From assembly GCF_001279775.1 (NCBI RefSeq), contig NZ_LGDG01000123.1:51774-115773 (forward strand): a stretch of DNA of 64,000 bases, given 5' to 3'. This document shows positions 8,674 to 19,654 of the stretch, piece by piece. The number at the start of each line of letters is the position of its first letter. Within the stretch, counting starts at the first letter, position 1. This DNA comes from Streptomyces sp. MMG1533 (GTDB taxonomy: Bacteria; Actinomycetota; Actinomycetes; Streptomycetales; Streptomycetaceae). A program made the translations under genes and the position numbers. The notes beneath the pieces are model-generated. The model saw only the letters and a list, made by a program, of their open reading frames with translations, ran no database searches and was not told where the DNA came from.

Positions 8674-9561
8674 GTGATCGACATTCCGGACGAGCTGGCC
8701 GCATCACAGGAGAGGTTCAACGGAGCAGCGGGCCGCGCTTTCATCGCCGCGCTACCGGATCTGACGGCCGACTTCCTGGAGCGCTGGGAACTGACCGTCG
8801 ACGGACAGCCGATGCACGGGGTCGCCGCACTGGTGCTGCCGGTCATCCGCGCGGACGACACCCGGGCCGTACTGAAGCTCCAACTCCTGGACGAGGAGAG
8901 CGAGGGCGAGCCGGTCGCCCTGCGCATCTGGAACGGCGACCGGGCGGTACGACTCCTCGACCACGACGAGATAACCGGCACCATGCTCCTCGAACGCCTC
9001 GACCCCACCCGCATGCTGTCCCACCTGCCCGACACCCGCGAAGCCGTCCTGGTCATCGCCCGCCTCCTGTCGCACCTCACCGCCGTGCCCGCCCCGCCGG
9101 GCCTGCGCCGCCTCGGCGACATCGCACACGCCATGCTCGACCGGACCCCGTGGGCGCTGGAACGCATCCCGGACCCGGACACCCGCCGCCTGGTCACCGA
9201 CTGCGCCGCCGCCGTACGCGAGGTCGTCGACGAACCCGGCGACCGCCTCCTCCACTGGGACCTCCACTACGAGAACGTCCTCGCCTCCGACCGTGCCCCC
9301 TGGCTCGCCATCGACCCCAAACCGCTCGCCGGTGACCCAGGGTTCGAACTCTGGCCCGCCCTCGCCAACCGCTTCGACGCCGACGAGATCCGCCGGCGCT
9401 TCGACGCCATGACGGACGTCCTCGGCCTGGACCGCGCACGCGCGCGTGCCTGGACACTCGGCCGACTCCTCCAGAACGCCCTGTGGGACATCGAGGACGA
9501 CCGCCCGCCGGACCCACAGCAACTGGAAATCGCGAGGCGCCTCAGGAGCGCCCCGGGCTAG
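8674..9561 (+). CDS. aminoglycoside/hydroxyurea phosphotransferase, APH(6) type
   Basis: A 295-residue kinase-fold protein. The catalytic loop is LLHWDLHYENVLA and the metal-binding Asp lies in WLAIDPKPLAGDPGFELWP, the signature of the streptomycin 6-phosphotransferase and hydroxyurea phosphotransferase family. These enzymes inactivate antibiotics by ATP-dependent phosphorylation, though chromosomal copies often have unknown natural substrates. I chose GTG 8674 because residues upstream overlap the divergent rhomboid-like gene. Confidence 0.88.
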   Translation: MIDIPDELAASQERFNGAAGRAFIAALPDLTADFLERWELTVDGQPMHGVAALVLPVIRADDTRAVLKLQLLDEESEGEPVALRIWNGDRAVRLLDHDEITGTMLLERLDPTRMLSHLPDTREAVLVIARLLSHLTAVPAPPGLRRLGDIAHAMLDRTPWALERIPDPDTRRLVTDCAAAVREVVDEPGDRLLHWDLHYENVLASDRAPWLAIDPKPLAGDPGFELWPALANRFDADEIRRRFDAMTDVLGLDRARARAWTLGRLLQNALWDIEDDRPPDPQQLEIARRLRSAPG

Positions 9562-9571
9562 CCTCCCCCGC

Positions 9572-10051
9572 ATGATCCGCACCGCGACCCCGGCCGACAT
9601 CCCTGTCATCCACACCCTCGTCCGCGAACTCGCCGAGTACGAGAAGGCACCCGCCGAGGCCAAGGCGAGCCCGGACCAACTCCACGAGGCCCTCTTCGGT
9701 GAGCACCCGGCCGCCTTCGCCCACATCGCCTGCGACGACACGACCGGGGAACCGGTCGGCTTCGCCCTGTGGTTCCTGAACTTCTCCACCTGGCGGGGCG
9801 TCCACGGCATCTACCTCGAGGACCTCTACGTCCGCCCCACCTCCCGAGGCGGAGGCCACGGCAAGGCCCTGCTCACCGAGCTGGCCCGCATCTGCGTGGA
9901 GCGCGGCTACGAGCGCCTGGAGTGGTCCGTCCTGAACTGGAACACCCCGTCGATCGCCTTCTACGAGGCACTCGGTGCCCGCCCTCAGGACGAGTGGACG
10001 GTGTACCGGCTGACGGACGGGGCGCTGCGGACGCTGGGTGCGCGAGCATGA
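9572..10051 (+). CDS. GNAT acetyltransferase, diamine (SSAT)-like
   Basis: A 159-residue acetyltransferase close to spermidine/spermine N1-acetyltransferases in layout. It has an N-terminal LAEYEKAP helix, the strand YLEDLYVRP, the acetyl-CoA loop RGGGHGKAL, and the motif WSVLNWNTPSIAFYEALGA. The likely substrate is a polyamine or similar amine. It starts ten bases after the kinase stop, so the two are probably co-transcribed, and it ends at a strong hairpin. Confidence 0.85.
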   Translation: MIRTATPADIPVIHTLVRELAEYEKAPAEAKASPDQLHEALFGEHPAAFAHIACDDTTGEPVGFALWFLNFSTWRGVHGIYLEDLYVRPTSRGGGHGKALLTELARICVERGYERLEWSVLNWNTPSIAFYEALGARPQDEWTVYRLTDGALRTLGARA

Positions 10052-10055
10052 AGAA

Positions 10056-10084
10056 GCCCAGGTCAGATAGACGCTGACCTGGGC
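10056..10084. terminator. bidirectional hairpin terminator
   Basis: A perfect 11-bp stem (gcccaggtcag, 10056-10066, with ctgacctgggc, 10074-10084) with a 7-base loop, followed by ctttcgtt. It lies between the converging acetyltransferase and tRNA genes and can serve both. Confidence 0.85.
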
Positions 10085-10098
10085 CTTTCGTTGCCGGG

Positions 10099-10172
10099 AG
10101 CCCCCTGTCGGATTCGAACCGACGACCTACGCATTACAAGTGCGTTGCTCTGGCCAACTGAGCTAAGGAGGC
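10099..10172 (-). tRNA. tRNA-Thr (anticodon TGT)
   Basis: A 74-base cloverleaf on the minus strand. The acceptor arms are GCCTCCT and AGGGGGC with one G-U pair. The D arm contains AGCTCAGTTGG, the anticodon loop CTTGTAA reads TGT, and the T arm contains GGTTCGAATCC. No CCA is encoded at the 3' end. Confidence 0.95.
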
Positions 10173-10415
10173 CTGCGCACGCGTGGGACGCGTGCGTGCC
10201 CGTGCAGTGTACCCAGGCCACAGGGTGCCCCTGTCGAAAATTTCGGCGAAGTTCACAGTCCCCCAGGTACTGACAGAAGACGTGAACGCCAGGTACCGTC
10301 CTGACCCAGTTCACACGCGTGGACTACACCACCCCGGCACCGCCCGGGGCGGCTCACCACCTTCCTACAACGGATCGTCCGGCACGTTCCTGCCGGTAGA
10401 AGGGGGCCCTTCACC

Positions 10416-11552
<1,137 letters not shown>

Positions 11553-11595
11553 GGCATAAAGAACGGCCAACCCGGGCAAATGCACCCAGGTTGAC

Positions 11596-11631
11596 GAAGA
11601 GGGCCCCGCAGCCTGCTGCGGGGCCCTCTTC
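11596..11631 (+). terminator. msiK terminator hairpin
   Basis: A perfect 16-bp stem, gaagagggccccgcag (11596-11611) paired with 11616-11631, loop cctg, 43 bases after the msiK stop. Confidence 0.92.
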
Positions 11632-11769
11632 GCTGTCGCCAAATACCCCGGCAGAACGGTCATTTCGAGCAGTGTGCGTCAACGCGCTACCCAAATAGAG
11701 GCACCATTCCGTCCCCCGAACCGGTGACTAAATGTCGCCAAATCATCACCCCACGCTACCCTCACACGC

Positions 11770-12222
11770 GTGAAGCACTCCACTAACCAACAGACGCGAG
11801 GCGGCCGGGGCCCCGCCCGCCGGATCGGCCGCTCCCTCGCCCTCGTCCTGCCCGTCGTCCTGGTGCTCTCCGGGACCCTCGCGGTCACCCGAGTCAACTG
11901 GTCGGGGAATCCCTCCAACTCGGTGCTCGCCGCGTCGGACGCCACACTGTCGGACGCCAAGGCGCCCGCAGCCCGCACTGCGCAGGACGTGCTGCGCGAC
12001 CAGCTCCTGACCGAACTCCAGGAGAAGAACCCGGGCGTCGCGCTCACGCACCTCCAGGAGGCGGTCAACGACCGTCCGTCGCTGGCGAAGCACTGTGTGT
12101 CCATCGCGCGTGCCCTGGGCCGTGCAGCGGTCCGTGTGTACGGGCCCACAGGCGCACAGTCCTACGCCCGCCCGGTCTGCGACACGTCCTTCGCCACGGG
12201 CGTCGCGGCGGCACACAGCTGA
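11770..12222 (+). CDS. hypothetical membrane-anchored or secreted protein
   Basis: A 150-residue protein of unknown family. A basic N-terminus (residues 1-22) precedes one hydrophobic segment at about 23-42 (LALVLPVVLVLSGTLAV), which may be a signal anchor. The remainder is Ala-rich and helical with two Cys (in AKHCVSI and RPVCDTS) that could form a disulfide outside the cell. It starts with GTG and has no recognisable catalytic motif. The nucleotidyltransferase follows on the same strand after 88 bases. Confidence 0.6.
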   Translation: MKHSTNQQTRGGRGPARRIGRSLALVLPVVLVLSGTLAVTRVNWSGNPSNSVLAASDATLSDAKAPAARTAQDVLRDQLLTELQEKNPGVALTHLQEAVNDRPSLAKHCVSIARALGRAAVRVYGPTGAQSYARPVCDTSFATGVAAAHS

Positions 12223-12310
12223 GGGCGGACCCGGGGGGAAGGTGGTAACGGCTGATCAAGGAACGGTTGCCGTCCCCGGCCGCGGGCGGGACGCCACGTA
12301 CAGTTCGGTC

Positions 12311-13042
12311 ATGACCGATCCGAACGCCGCGTCCCGCCCCGTTCAAGCCGTCGTTCTGGCAGGCGGCCAGGGCTCCCGGCTGCGCCCCTACACCGACGAC
12401 CGGCCCAAGCCGATGGTCGAGATCCCCGGTACGGGGACTCCGATCATCGGCCATCAGCTTGTCTGGCTGGCGGAGGAGGGCGTGACGGACGTCGTGGTCA
12501 GCTGCGGTCACCTCGCCGACGTCCTGCAGGAGTGGCTGGAGACCGCCGATCTGCCGGTGAACGTCACGACGGTCGTGGAGACGGAGCCGCTCGGCCGCGG
12601 CGGCGGTCTGAAGTACGCCGCCGCGCATCTCCCGCACCCGGACCGGGCCTGGTACGCCACCAACGGCGACATCTGGACCCGCTTCTCGCTGCGCGACATG
12701 GCGGACTTCCACACCGAGCGCGACGCGGTGGCGACCCTCGCGCTGGCCCGCCCGCGCATTCCGTGGGGGGCGGTGAAGACGGACGGCTTCGGGCGCGTCA
12801 CGGACTTCATCGAGTCCCCTCCGACGACGTACGAGATCAATGCGGGCGTGTACGTTTTCTCGCCGGAGTTCGCCGGGTTGCTGCCCGAGCGTGGCGATCA
12901 TGAGCGCACGACGTTCCCCCACCTTGCCCGTGAGCGGCGGTTGGCCGGCTTCCCGATTCCGCAGGGCGCGTATTGGCGTGCCATCGACACGGCGAAGGAT
13001 CTGGCGGAGGCGGCCAAGGAGCTCGCCGCGTTGGGGCGCTGA
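12311..13042 (+). CDS. sugar-1-phosphate nucleotidyltransferase
   Basis: A 243-residue NTP_transferase-domain enzyme. Residues 13-33 carry the nucleotide-binding signature (V-L-A-G-G-x-G-S-R-L-R-P with PKPM), and NGDIW near residue 117 is the metal-binding strand. It is shorter than ManB-type or GlmU-type enzymes and lacks a left-handed beta-helix acyltransferase tail. It should activate a sugar phosphate with a nucleotide, but neither sugar nor base can be read. ATG 12311 begins just before the conserved strand. Confidence 0.88.
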   Translation: MTDPNAASRPVQAVVLAGGQGSRLRPYTDDRPKPMVEIPGTGTPIIGHQLVWLAEEGVTDVVVSCGHLADVLQEWLETADLPVNVTTVVETEPLGRGGGLKYAAAHLPHPDRAWYATNGDIWTRFSLRDMADFHTERDAVATLALARPRIPWGAVKTDGFGRVTDFIESPPTTYEINAGVYVFSPEFAGLLPERGDHERTTFPHLARERRLAGFPIPQGAYWRAIDTAKDLAEAAKELAALGR

Positions 13043-13136
13043 GGGCCTGTGACGGTCGTGTGCGAAGTGCCGGCCCGTTGTGGCTGGTCGCGCCCACGCG
13101 ACCGAGCCGCATGCTGTCACGGCTCCGGGCCCCTTC

Positions 13137-13198
13137 AGGACGTCGGCCGTTGAGGACGTCGGCCCTTGAGGACGTCGGCCCTTGAGGACGTCGCCCCC
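13137..13198. repeat. 16-bp tandem repeat, about 3.9 copies
   Basis: Units aggacgtcggccsttg start at 13137, 13153, 13169 and 13185. The second and third are identical and the last is truncated. They lie about 95 bases after the nucleotidyltransferase stop and just before a terminator. Confidence 0.8.
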
Positions 13199-13208
13199 GC
13201 ATGACTAC

Positions 13209-13239
13209 AGGGCCCCGCACTGCTGAAGTGCGGGGCCCT
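13209..13239. terminator. hairpin terminator between convergent genes
   Basis: A 12-bp perfect stem (agggccccgcac, 13209-13220, with 13228-13239) and a 7-base loop followed by tcgtcgt. It lies between the nucleotidyltransferase and the DoxX gene and probably acts in both directions. Confidence 0.85.
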
Positions 13240-13301
13240 TCGTCGTATGGGCCGAAGTGTTCAGCCGGCGGGCGTGCCCAGGATCCCGCCCACCGGCTTC
13301 G

Positions 13302-15023
13302 TTACCCCAACAGGCCGCCCACCAGGCCCGGCTGGGAGGAGGAACCTCCGCTGTCGGAGCCGCCTGACGAGCCACCGCTGGCGCTGCCGCCGGAGGTGGG
13401 GCCTGAGCTGGTGCTGGGGGCCTGCTGGACCGGGGAGGACTGCTGCGGCGGGGCCTGGCCGCCGGTGCCCTGCGTCTGGCTGGGCGAGCCGGTGGTGGCG
13501 GTGCCGGTGTCGTGGGTGGTGTCGGAGGTGGCGGCCGTGCCGGCGGAGGGAGTGGCCGTGGCGCCCTGGGTGGGCGAGCTGGAGGCCGACGGGGTCTCCT
13601 TCTCCTTCTGCTCCTGCTCGGCGGGGTCCTCGGGGAGCGGGGAGCCGGGCAGTTCGTTGCGCGGGGCCTCGCCCGGTCCGGGGACGACGACGCGGTCGGC
13701 GTCGCGGACGGCGCCGCCGAGCAGCGAGCCGACGAGCAGGGTGAGCCCGGTGACGATGGCGGTGATGACGGCGCCGCGGCGCAGGACGAAGCTACGCAGG
13801 TCCCAGAGGTCGGCGCGAGGTCCGAGGCGGCGCCAGGCGGCACCGGCGAGGCGGCCGTCGATGGAGTAGACGGGGGCGCCGGCGATGATCAGCGGGGACC
13901 ATGCGGCGAGGTAGATGATGTCGGGGGTGTCGTAGGCGGGGACGCTCTTCCAGCTGACGGTGACGAGGAGCGCGGCGGAGAGGCCGGCGCCGACGACCGC
14001 GGCGACCCGCTGCCAGCAGCCCAGGACCGTGAGGACGCCCACGATGACCTGGAAGAAGGCGATGACGAGGCCGGCACCGACGGGGTGCTCGAGGGCGAAC
14101 TGCCGCAGTGGCTCGGCGACTTCCCAGGGGTGCAGGGTGTTGAGCCACTTGACCATGGAGCCGCGTTCGCCGCCGTCGAAGTAGACGGGGTCGCAGAGCT
14201 TGCCCATGCCGGCGTAGATGGAGATGAAGCCGAGGAAGATCCGGAGCGGGAGGAGGACGCCGCCCAGGTTCATGCGGCGGCCCGGGTAGTAGGCGTGCCG
14301 GGCGGGGTCTTCGCCGTGGCGCTTGGCGGACCGGTTCCGGTCGGCGCCGCTCTCCTCGTACTCCTCGTGATCCGCGTACGCCCCGTGGTCCGCGTACTCC
14401 CCGTGGTCCGCGTACTCCCCGTGCTCCTCGAACTGCTCTTCGGCGTAGGCGGGTTCGTCGTCGACGCTGCCCGCGGTCCGCATGTTCGGCAGGAGTCGGG
14501 TGCCGTCCGGGTCGTGTGTGCGCTGGGCACCGACGACCGGGGTCTCGACGGTCCGGGTGAGGTCGTCGTAGCCGTCGGCGGCGTAACGGCCGCCGCCGTA
14601 GCCGCCGTTGACGTCGACCCGGGGGATGACCTGGGTGGCTCCGGCGTCGACGGACGGGGCGGGTTCGTCGCCGTGGCCGACGCTGCCGCCCCGCACGGCC
14701 TGGAGCAGGCGGTGGGCGCCGGTGTCGTCGGGGTCGGACTTGCCGCTCCAGACGACGGGCCGGCGGCGGGCGCCCGCGTTCACGCCCTGTCTGCCGGCCG
14801 CGGCCATCCGGGCGGAGTCCTCGGTGGCGCTCAAGTGCCGTGCGATCCGAGGGGATTGGGTGCGCCGCGTCGAAGCGCCCAACTGCACGCGGAAGCTCGC
14901 ATGATTGACGATGACCTGCGCCGGATCGCTCGGCACCTTCACCATGCTCAGCGCGGGAGCGTCGTCGAATCCCGACGGGCCGTCCCCCGTGGGTGTGCGG
15001 GGTGTTCTGGTGTCCACACTCAT
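13302..15023 (-). CDS. DoxX family membrane protein with long disordered flanks
   Basis: A 573-residue protein in three parts. Residues 1-250 are hydrophilic and probably cytoplasmic, and contain the short acidic repeat EYADHG/AYADHE. Residues about 255-410 form a four-helix DoxX-like core (ILGFISIYAGMGKL, AFFQVIVGVLTVLG and others), followed by another helix near 430-450. The last 110 residues are Pro/Ser/Gly/Thr-rich and resemble a cell-wall-spanning tail. DoxX relatives handle quinones or sulfur in membranes, but the role here is unknown. Confidence 0.82.
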   Translation of the reverse strand: MSVDTRTPRTPTGDGPSGFDDAPALSMVKVPSDPAQVIVNHASFRVQLGASTRRTQSPRIARHLSATEDSARMAAAGRQGVNAGARRRPVVWSGKSDPDDTGAHRLLQAVRGGSVGHGDEPAPSVDAGATQVIPRVDVNGGYGGGRYAADGYDDLTRTVETPVVGAQRTHDPDGTRLLPNMRTAGSVDDEPAYAEEQFEEHGEYADHGEYADHGAYADHEEYEESGADRNRSAKRHGEDPARHAYYPGRRMNLGGVLLPLRIFLGFISIYAGMGKLCDPVYFDGGERGSMVKWLNTLHPWEVAEPLRQFALEHPVGAGLVIAFFQVIVGVLTVLGCWQRVAAVVGAGLSAALLVTVSWKSVPAYDTPDIIYLAAWSPLIIAGAPVYSIDGRLAGAAWRRLGPRADLWDLRSFVLRRGAVITAIVTGLTLLVGSLLGGAVRDADRVVVPGPGEAPRNELPGSPLPEDPAEQEQKEKETPSASSSPTQGATATPSAGTAATSDTTHDTGTATTGSPSQTQGTGGQAPPQQSSPVQQAPSTSSGPTSGGSASGGSSGGSDSGGSSSQPGLVGGLLG

Positions 15024-15141
15024 CTAACCGAGTGACGGTTGGTTAGGACACTGCTTTGACCGGGCGGATCTGTCCGGACCCCGTCAAGGTTGTCCTCAAC
15101 GCCAGGAACACCCCGTGTGGGTGACTACGTCGAACAATCGC

Positions 15142-16083
15142 TCAGGCGCGTCGTCGCGCCGTCTCGTAGAGCACGATGCCCGCCGCGACACCGGCGTTGA
15201 GCGATTCGGCGCCGCCCGGCATCGGGATCCGCACCCGGTGGTCGCAGGTCTCGCCGACCAGTCGGGACAGCCCCTTGCCCTCGCTGCCGACGACGATGAC
15301 GACGGGACCCGACAGGGCCTCCAGGTCACCGAGTTCGGACTCGCCGTCGGCGGCGAGGCCGACGACCGTGATGCCGGCCTTCTTGTACGCCTCCAGGGCG
15401 CGCGTCAGGTTGGTGGCGCGGGCGACGGGCGTCCGGGCGGCCGCACCGGCGGACGTCTTCCAGGCGCCGGCTGTCATGCCGGCCGCGCGCCGCTCGGGGA
15501 CGACGACGCCGTGGCCGCCGAAGGCGGAGGCGGACCGGACGACGGCGCCGAGGTTGCGCGGGTCGGTGACGCCGTCGAGGACGACGATGAGCGGGTCCTC
15601 GCCGTTGTCGTAGGCGGCGTTCGCGAGGTCCTCGGGGTGCGCGTACTCGTACGGCGGGACCTGGAGGACGAGGCCCTGGTGGTTGAGGCCGTTGGTCATG
15701 CGGTCGAGCTCGGGGCGGGGGGCCTCCATGAGGTGGATGCCGCCGCGCTCGGCGACGAGCTGGAGCGCCTCGCGGACCCGCTCGTCGTTGTCGATGAACT
15801 GCTGGACGTAGAGCGTCACCGCGGGCACGCCCTCGCGCAGCGCCTCGACGACGGGGTTACGGCCGACGACCATCTCCGAGGTGCCCTTGCCGCCCCGGCC
15901 GCGCGCTGTGGGACGGCGCACCGCCTGCTTCGCCTTGGCGTTGGAGATGCGGTTCTTCTTGTGTCCCTTGCGCGCCTCGGCGGGCGGGGTCGGACCCTTG
16001 CCCTCCAGGCCCTTGCGCCGCTGGCCGCCACTGCCGACCTGCGCGCCCTTCTTGCCGGACATGCGGCGGTTGTTGGCTGCCAT
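15142..16083 (-). CDS. rlmB: 23S rRNA (guanosine-2251-2'-O)-methyltransferase
   Basis: A 313-residue SPOUT (TrmH/RlmB) methyltransferase. It begins with a basic Lys/Arg/Gly-rich tail of about 65 residues, longer than in enterobacteria. The substrate-binding domain follows, then the SAM knot with LDGVTDPRNLGAVVRSA, IVVGSEGKGLSRL and PMPGGAESLNAGVAAGI. It methylates the peptidyl-transferase-loop G of 23S rRNA. It is last in the carD-ispD-ispF-cysS-rlmB block, 99 bases after cysS. Confidence 0.95.
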   Translation of the reverse strand: MAANNRRMSGKKGAQVGSGGQRRKGLEGKGPTPPAEARKGHKKNRISNAKAKQAVRRPTARGRGGKGTSEMVVGRNPVVEALREGVPAVTLYVQQFIDNDERVREALQLVAERGGIHLMEAPRPELDRMTNGLNHQGLVLQVPPYEYAHPEDLANAAYDNGEDPLIVVLDGVTDPRNLGAVVRSASAFGGHGVVVPERRAAGMTAGAWKTSAGAAARTPVARATNLTRALEAYKKAGITVVGLAADGESELGDLEALSGPVVIVVGSEGKGLSRLVGETCDHRVRIPMPGGAESLNAGVAAGIVLYETARRRA

Positions 16084-16139
16084 GACCTACCTGTCTGTTC
16101 TCTGCGAAGCCGAAGCGTGCGTGTGTACGTATATGCAGT

Positions 16140-16165
16140 GTGCCGCCCGGAGGGCCGGGCGGCAC
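16140..16165 (-). terminator. hairpin between cysS and rlmB
   Basis: An 11-bp stem (gtgccgcccgg, 16140-16150, with 16155-16165) and a 4-base loop. No U-run follows on the minus strand, so it may only attenuate or stabilise transcripts within the block. Confidence 0.5.
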
Positions 16166-16182
16166 AATCGATCAAGAAAGGG

Positions 16183-17583
16183 TCAGCGCGGGCCGAGGCT
16201 CCAGCGCGGGCCCTGCGGGCCGTCCTCGATGACGAGCCCGGACTGGTTGAGCTGGTCTCGGATGGCGTCCGCGGTGGCCCAGTCCTTGCGGGAGCGGGCC
16301 GCCTCGCGCTGGTCGAGGACCAGTCGTACGAGGCTGTCGACGACGCCGTGGAGATCGTCCCCGTGGTCGGCCTCGCCGGCCCAGTGCGGGTCGAGCGGGT
16401 CGAGGCCGAGGACACCGAGCATGGCGCGGACCTCGGCGAGGCGGGCCACGGCGGCTTCCTTGTCGTCGGCGGCCAGCGCGGAGTTGCCCTGCCGGACGGT
16501 GGTGTGCACGACGGCGAGGGCCTGCGGGACGCCCAGGTCGTCGTCCATCGCCTCGGCGAACGCGGGCGGGACCTCGGCGGAGGGCTCGACGACTCCCCCG
16601 GCCTTCTCCACGACGCGCTGCACGAAGCCCTCGATCCGCGCGAACGCGGACTCGGCCTCGCGCAGGGCCTCCTCGCTGTACTCGATCATCGAGCGGTAGT
16701 GCGGGGTGCCGAGGTAGTAGCGCAGCACGATCGGGCGCCAGCGCTGGACCATCTCGGAGACGAGGACGGAGTTGCCGAGCGACTTGGACATCTTCTCGCC
16801 GCTCATCGTGACCCAGGCGTTGTGCACCCAGTACCGGGCGAACTCGTCGCCGTAGGCCTTGGCCTGGGCGATCTCGTTCTCGTGGTGCGGGAAGATCAGG
16901 TCGAGGCCGCCGCCGTGGATGTCGAAGACGGAACCCAGGTACTTGTGGGCCATCGCCGAGCACTCCAGGTGCCAGCCGGGGCGGCCGCGGCCCCACGGCG
17001 TCTCCCAGCTCGGCTCGCCCGGCTTGGCCGCCTTCCACATGGCGAAGTCGCGGGAGTCCCGCTTGCCGGTCTCGCCCTCGCCGGAGGGCTGGAGCAGGTT
17101 GTCCAGCTCCTGGTTGGACAGGCGCAGGTACTCCGGGAAGGACTTCACGTCGAAGTAGACGTTGCCGTCGACCTCGTAGGCGTGGCCGCGCTCGATGAGC
17201 CCGCGCATCATCTCGACCATCTCGGTGACATGGCCGGTGGCGCGCGGTTCGTACGTCGGGGGCAGGCAGCCGAGTGCGGTGTAGCCGTCGTTGAAGGCGC
17301 GCTCGTTCTCGTAGCCGATCGACCACCAGGGGCGGCCCTGGTCGGCCGACTTGGTGATGATCTTGTCGTCGATGTCGGTGACGTTGCGGATGAACGTGAC
17401 CTCGTAGCCGCGGTACTCGAACCAGCGGCGCATGATGTCGAAGTTCAGGCCCGAGCGGATGTGCCCGATGTGCGGTGCGGCCTGCACGGTGGCGCCACAC
17501 AGGTAGATCGAGACACAACCCGGCTGGAGCGGGGCGAAGTCACGGATCTGCCGGGCGCTGGTGTCGTACAGGCGAATAGTCAC
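16183..17583 (-). CDS. cysS: cysteinyl-tRNA synthetase
   Basis: A 466-residue class I aminoacyl-tRNA synthetase. The HIGH-type motif is in [10 protein letters not shown], the zinc-binding Cys in YLCGATVQ and the later [11 protein letters not shown] and HHENEIAQ segments, and the KMSKS motif in [15 protein letters not shown] 17583 ([12 protein letters not shown]) is chosen over a longer frame because it matches the usual N-terminus. It attaches cysteine to tRNA-Cys. The MshC paralogue of mycothiol synthesis is excluded by the full anticodon-side region. Confidence 0.95.
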   Translation of the reverse strand: MTIRLYDTSARQIRDFAPLQPGCVSIYLCGATVQAAPHIGHIRSGLNFDIMRRWFEYRGYEVTFIRNVTDIDDKIITKSADQGRPWWSIGYENERAFNDGYTALGCLPPTYEPRATGHVTEMVEMMRGLIERGHAYEVDGNVYFDVKSFPEYLRLSNQELDNLLQPSGEGETGKRDSRDFAMWKAAKPGEPSWETPWGRGRPGWHLECSAMAHKYLGSVFDIHGGGLDLIFPHHENEIAQAKAYGDEFARYWVHNAWVTMSGEKMSKSLGNSVLVSEMVQRWRPIVLRYYLGTPHYRSMIEYSEEALREAESAFARIEGFVQRVVEKAGGVVEPSAEVPPAFAEAMDDDLGVPQALAVVHTTVRQGNSALAADDKEAAVARLAEVRAMLGVLGLDPLDPHWAGEADHGDDLHGVVDSLVRLVLDQREAARSRKDWATADAIRDQLNQSGLVIEDGPQGPRWSLGPR

Positions 17584-17665
17584 GAGTCCAGGGTAGTAGG
17601 CGCAGGGCAATGCCTTGCGCCCGTTCCCGCCAAGGTCCACACATTCGTGACGTCGGTCGGCTTTG

Positions 17666-18160
17666 TCAGCCGCTGCGCACCACCAGCGCCGTGGCCACCG
17701 CCATGAGGCCCTCGCCGCGGCCGGGGAAGCCGAGGCCGTCGGTGGTCGCGCCGGACACCGACACCGGGGCGCCGGCCGCCTCCGACAGAAGCTTCTGGGC
17801 CTCGTCGCGGCGCTTGCCGATCTTCGGGCGGGGGCCGACGACCTGTACGGCGATGTTGCCGATGACGAAGCCGGCCTCGCGGACGATCCGGGCGGCCTCC
17901 GTCAGCAGGGTCACCCCTGAGGCACCGGACCACTCGGGGCGCCCGGTGCCGAAGTGCTGACCGAGGTCACCCAGCCCGGCCGCCGAGAACAGCGCGTTGC
18001 AGGCGGCGTGGGCGACGACGTCCGCGTCGGAGTGACCGGCGAGGCCCGTGCCCTCGCCCTCCCACTTGAGGCCGGCGCACCACAGCTCGCGGCCCTCCTC
18101 GAAGGCGTGGATGTCGGTGCCGATGCCGACCTGGGGAAGCAGAGGTGCCTCAGAAGCCAT
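17666..18160 (-). CDS. ispF: 2-C-methyl-D-erythritol 2,4-cyclodiphosphate synthase
   Basis: A 164-residue trimeric zinc enzyme of the MEP isoprenoid pathway. The metal site is GIGTDIHAF with the [17 protein letters not shown] motif, and [14 protein letters not shown] is the conserved C-terminal loop. It cyclises CDP-methylerythritol phosphate, two steps after IspD. Its start overlaps the ispD stop by 11 bases, so the two are translationally coupled. Confidence 0.96.
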   Translation of the reverse strand: MASEAPLLPQVGIGTDIHAFEEGRELWCAGLKWEGEGTGLAGHSDADVVAHAACNALFSAAGLGDLGQHFGTGRPEWSGASGVTLLTEAARIVREAGFVIGNIAVQVVGPRPKIGKRRDEAQKLLSEAAGAPVSVSGATTDGLGFPGRGEGLMAVATALVVRSG

Positions 18161-18902
18161 CGTTGAGCCTCCTGCGGGCCAGGACCGCCTCCGCGAGGAC
18201 CAGGTCCAGGGGGCGGGTGACCTTGAAGGCCTCCTCGTGGCCGGGGACGGTCACGACCGTCTCGCCGAGCTGCTCGACCATGCTCGCGTCGTCGGTGACG
18301 TTGTCGGTGACCGTCTCGTGGGCGCGGATCAGGGTGGCGCGGTCGAAGCCCTGCGGGGTCTGGACGGCGCGGAGGCGGGACCGCTCGGGGGTGGCCACCA
18401 CCGGCTCCGGCTCGCCCGGGTTCGCGGCCGGCTCGACCTCCTTCACGGTGTCCGCGAGGGGCAGCGCCGGAACGACGGCCACGGCTCCTTCCCGTACGGC
18501 CTCGATGACGGCGTCCACCGTGTCGACCGGGACGAGGGGACGGGCGGCGTCGTGCACCAGCACGATGTCGTACTCGGGCGGCAGGGCGTCCAGGCCGAGC
18601 TTCACGGACTCCTGCCGGCTCTCGCCGCCGGGGACGACGAGGAAGTCGGTGCGCTCGGGCAGGGCGTGCGCGTCGAGCAGGGACTTGACCTCGGCGGCGC
18701 CGTCGGGCGGGGCCACGACGACCACGAGGGAGACGGCCCGGGACGCGGCCAGTGCGCGGAGCGCGTGGATGAGCATGGGGGTGCCGTTCAGCGCGCGGAG
18801 CGCCTTGGGGGCGCCCGGGCCGAGGCGTACGCCGCGGCCGGCGGCCGGGATCACCGCAGCCGTGCGTGCAGGCGTGGGCGAAGGAGGCGAAACGTCAGAC
18901 AT
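18150..18902 (-). CDS. ispD: 2-C-methyl-D-erythritol 4-phosphate cytidylyltransferase
   Basis: A 250-residue MEP-pathway enzyme. The CTP-binding loop is [18 protein letters not shown], followed by [16 protein letters not shown] and the TPQGF motif ([10 protein letters not shown]). It makes CDP-methylerythritol for IspE and IspF. It lies 269 bases after carD on the same strand. That gap holds no gene, only a small cgggggc-cccccg hairpin near 19030, so separate promoters are possible. Confidence 0.96.
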   Translation of the reverse strand: MSDVSPPSPTPARTAAVIPAAGRGVRLGPGAPKALRALNGTPMLIHALRALAASRAVSLVVVVAPPDGAAEVKSLLDAHALPERTDFLVVPGGESRQESVKLGLDALPPEYDIVLVHDAARPLVPVDTVDAVIEAVREGAVAVVPALPLADTVKEVEPAANPGEPEPVVATPERSRLRAVQTPQGFDRATLIRAHETVTDNVTDDASMVEQLGETVVTVPGHEEAFKVTRPLDLVLAEAVLARRRLNDGF

Positions 18903-19171
18903 CGGTTCCTGTCAGGTTTGTATGCTCGGCCTACGTGGGTATGGCCTCAGCGTGCCGGGTACGACAGCTTGACCAGAACCCTTCCGTGACCCTGGTCGAG
19001 CCCGCTGCCCGGACCCGGCACACAAAGTATCGGGGGCTTCCCCCGAGATGAACACGCGGATGAACACGCGTACGGCGCCCGAGTGCGAACATGCCGCAGC
19101 GCCCGGCGACGGGGAATACGTCATCGGGCACCGCGGCATTTCAAATGTGCTGAGGCTGGCTTGCGCCGGTG

Positions 19172-19654
19172 TCAGGACGCGAGAACCTCGTCGAGCAGAG
19201 CCTCCGCCTTGTCCTCGTTCGTGTTCTCCGCGAGCGCGAGCTCACTCACCAGGATCTGGCGGGCCTTGGCGAGCATGCGCTTCTCACCGGCGGAGAGTCC
19301 ACGCTCGCGCTCACGACGCCACAGGTCACGCACGACTTCCGCGACCTTGATGACATCGCCGGAGGCGAGCTTCTCCAGGTTTGCCTTGTAGCGACGCGAC
19401 CAGTTCGTGGGCTCCTCGGCGTACGGCGCGCGCAGCACCTCGAAGACCCGGTCCAGTCCGTCCTGACCGACCACATCACGCACGCCGACGAACTCCGCAT
19501 TGTCCGCTGGCACACGTACCGTCAGATCACCCTGGGCGACCTTCAGCACCAAGTAGGTCTTGTCCACGCCTTTGATCTGGCGAGTTTCGATGGCCTCGAT
19601 CAGCGCGGCCCCGTGATGGGGATAGACCACGGTGTCGCCAACCTTGAACGTCAT
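19172..19654 (-). CDS. carD: CarD family RNA polymerase-binding regulator
   Basis: A 160-residue protein. The N-terminal Tudor-like RNA-polymerase interaction domain ([13 protein letters not shown]) spans about residues 1-60. The C-terminal helical DNA-binding domain has the conserved Trp in [11 protein letters not shown] and the basic [10 protein letters not shown] segment. CarD binds the beta subunit and stabilises open complexes at housekeeping and rRNA promoters. ATG 19654 follows aagggg. Position upstream of ispD is conserved in actinobacteria. Confidence 0.95.
   Translation of the reverse strand: MTFKVGDTVVYPHHGAALIEAIETRQIKGVDKTYLVLKVAQGDLTVRVPADNAEFVGVRDVVGQDGLDRVFEVLRAPYAEEPTNWSRRYKANLEKLASGDVIKVAEVVRDLWRRERERGLSAGEKRMLAKARQILVSELALAENTNEDKAEALLDEVLAS

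Noticed and set aside
15115..17706. 863-codon plus-strand frame over rlmB and cysS
   Set aside because: It spans two well-identified minus-strand genes and the gap between them, so it cannot be a real gene.
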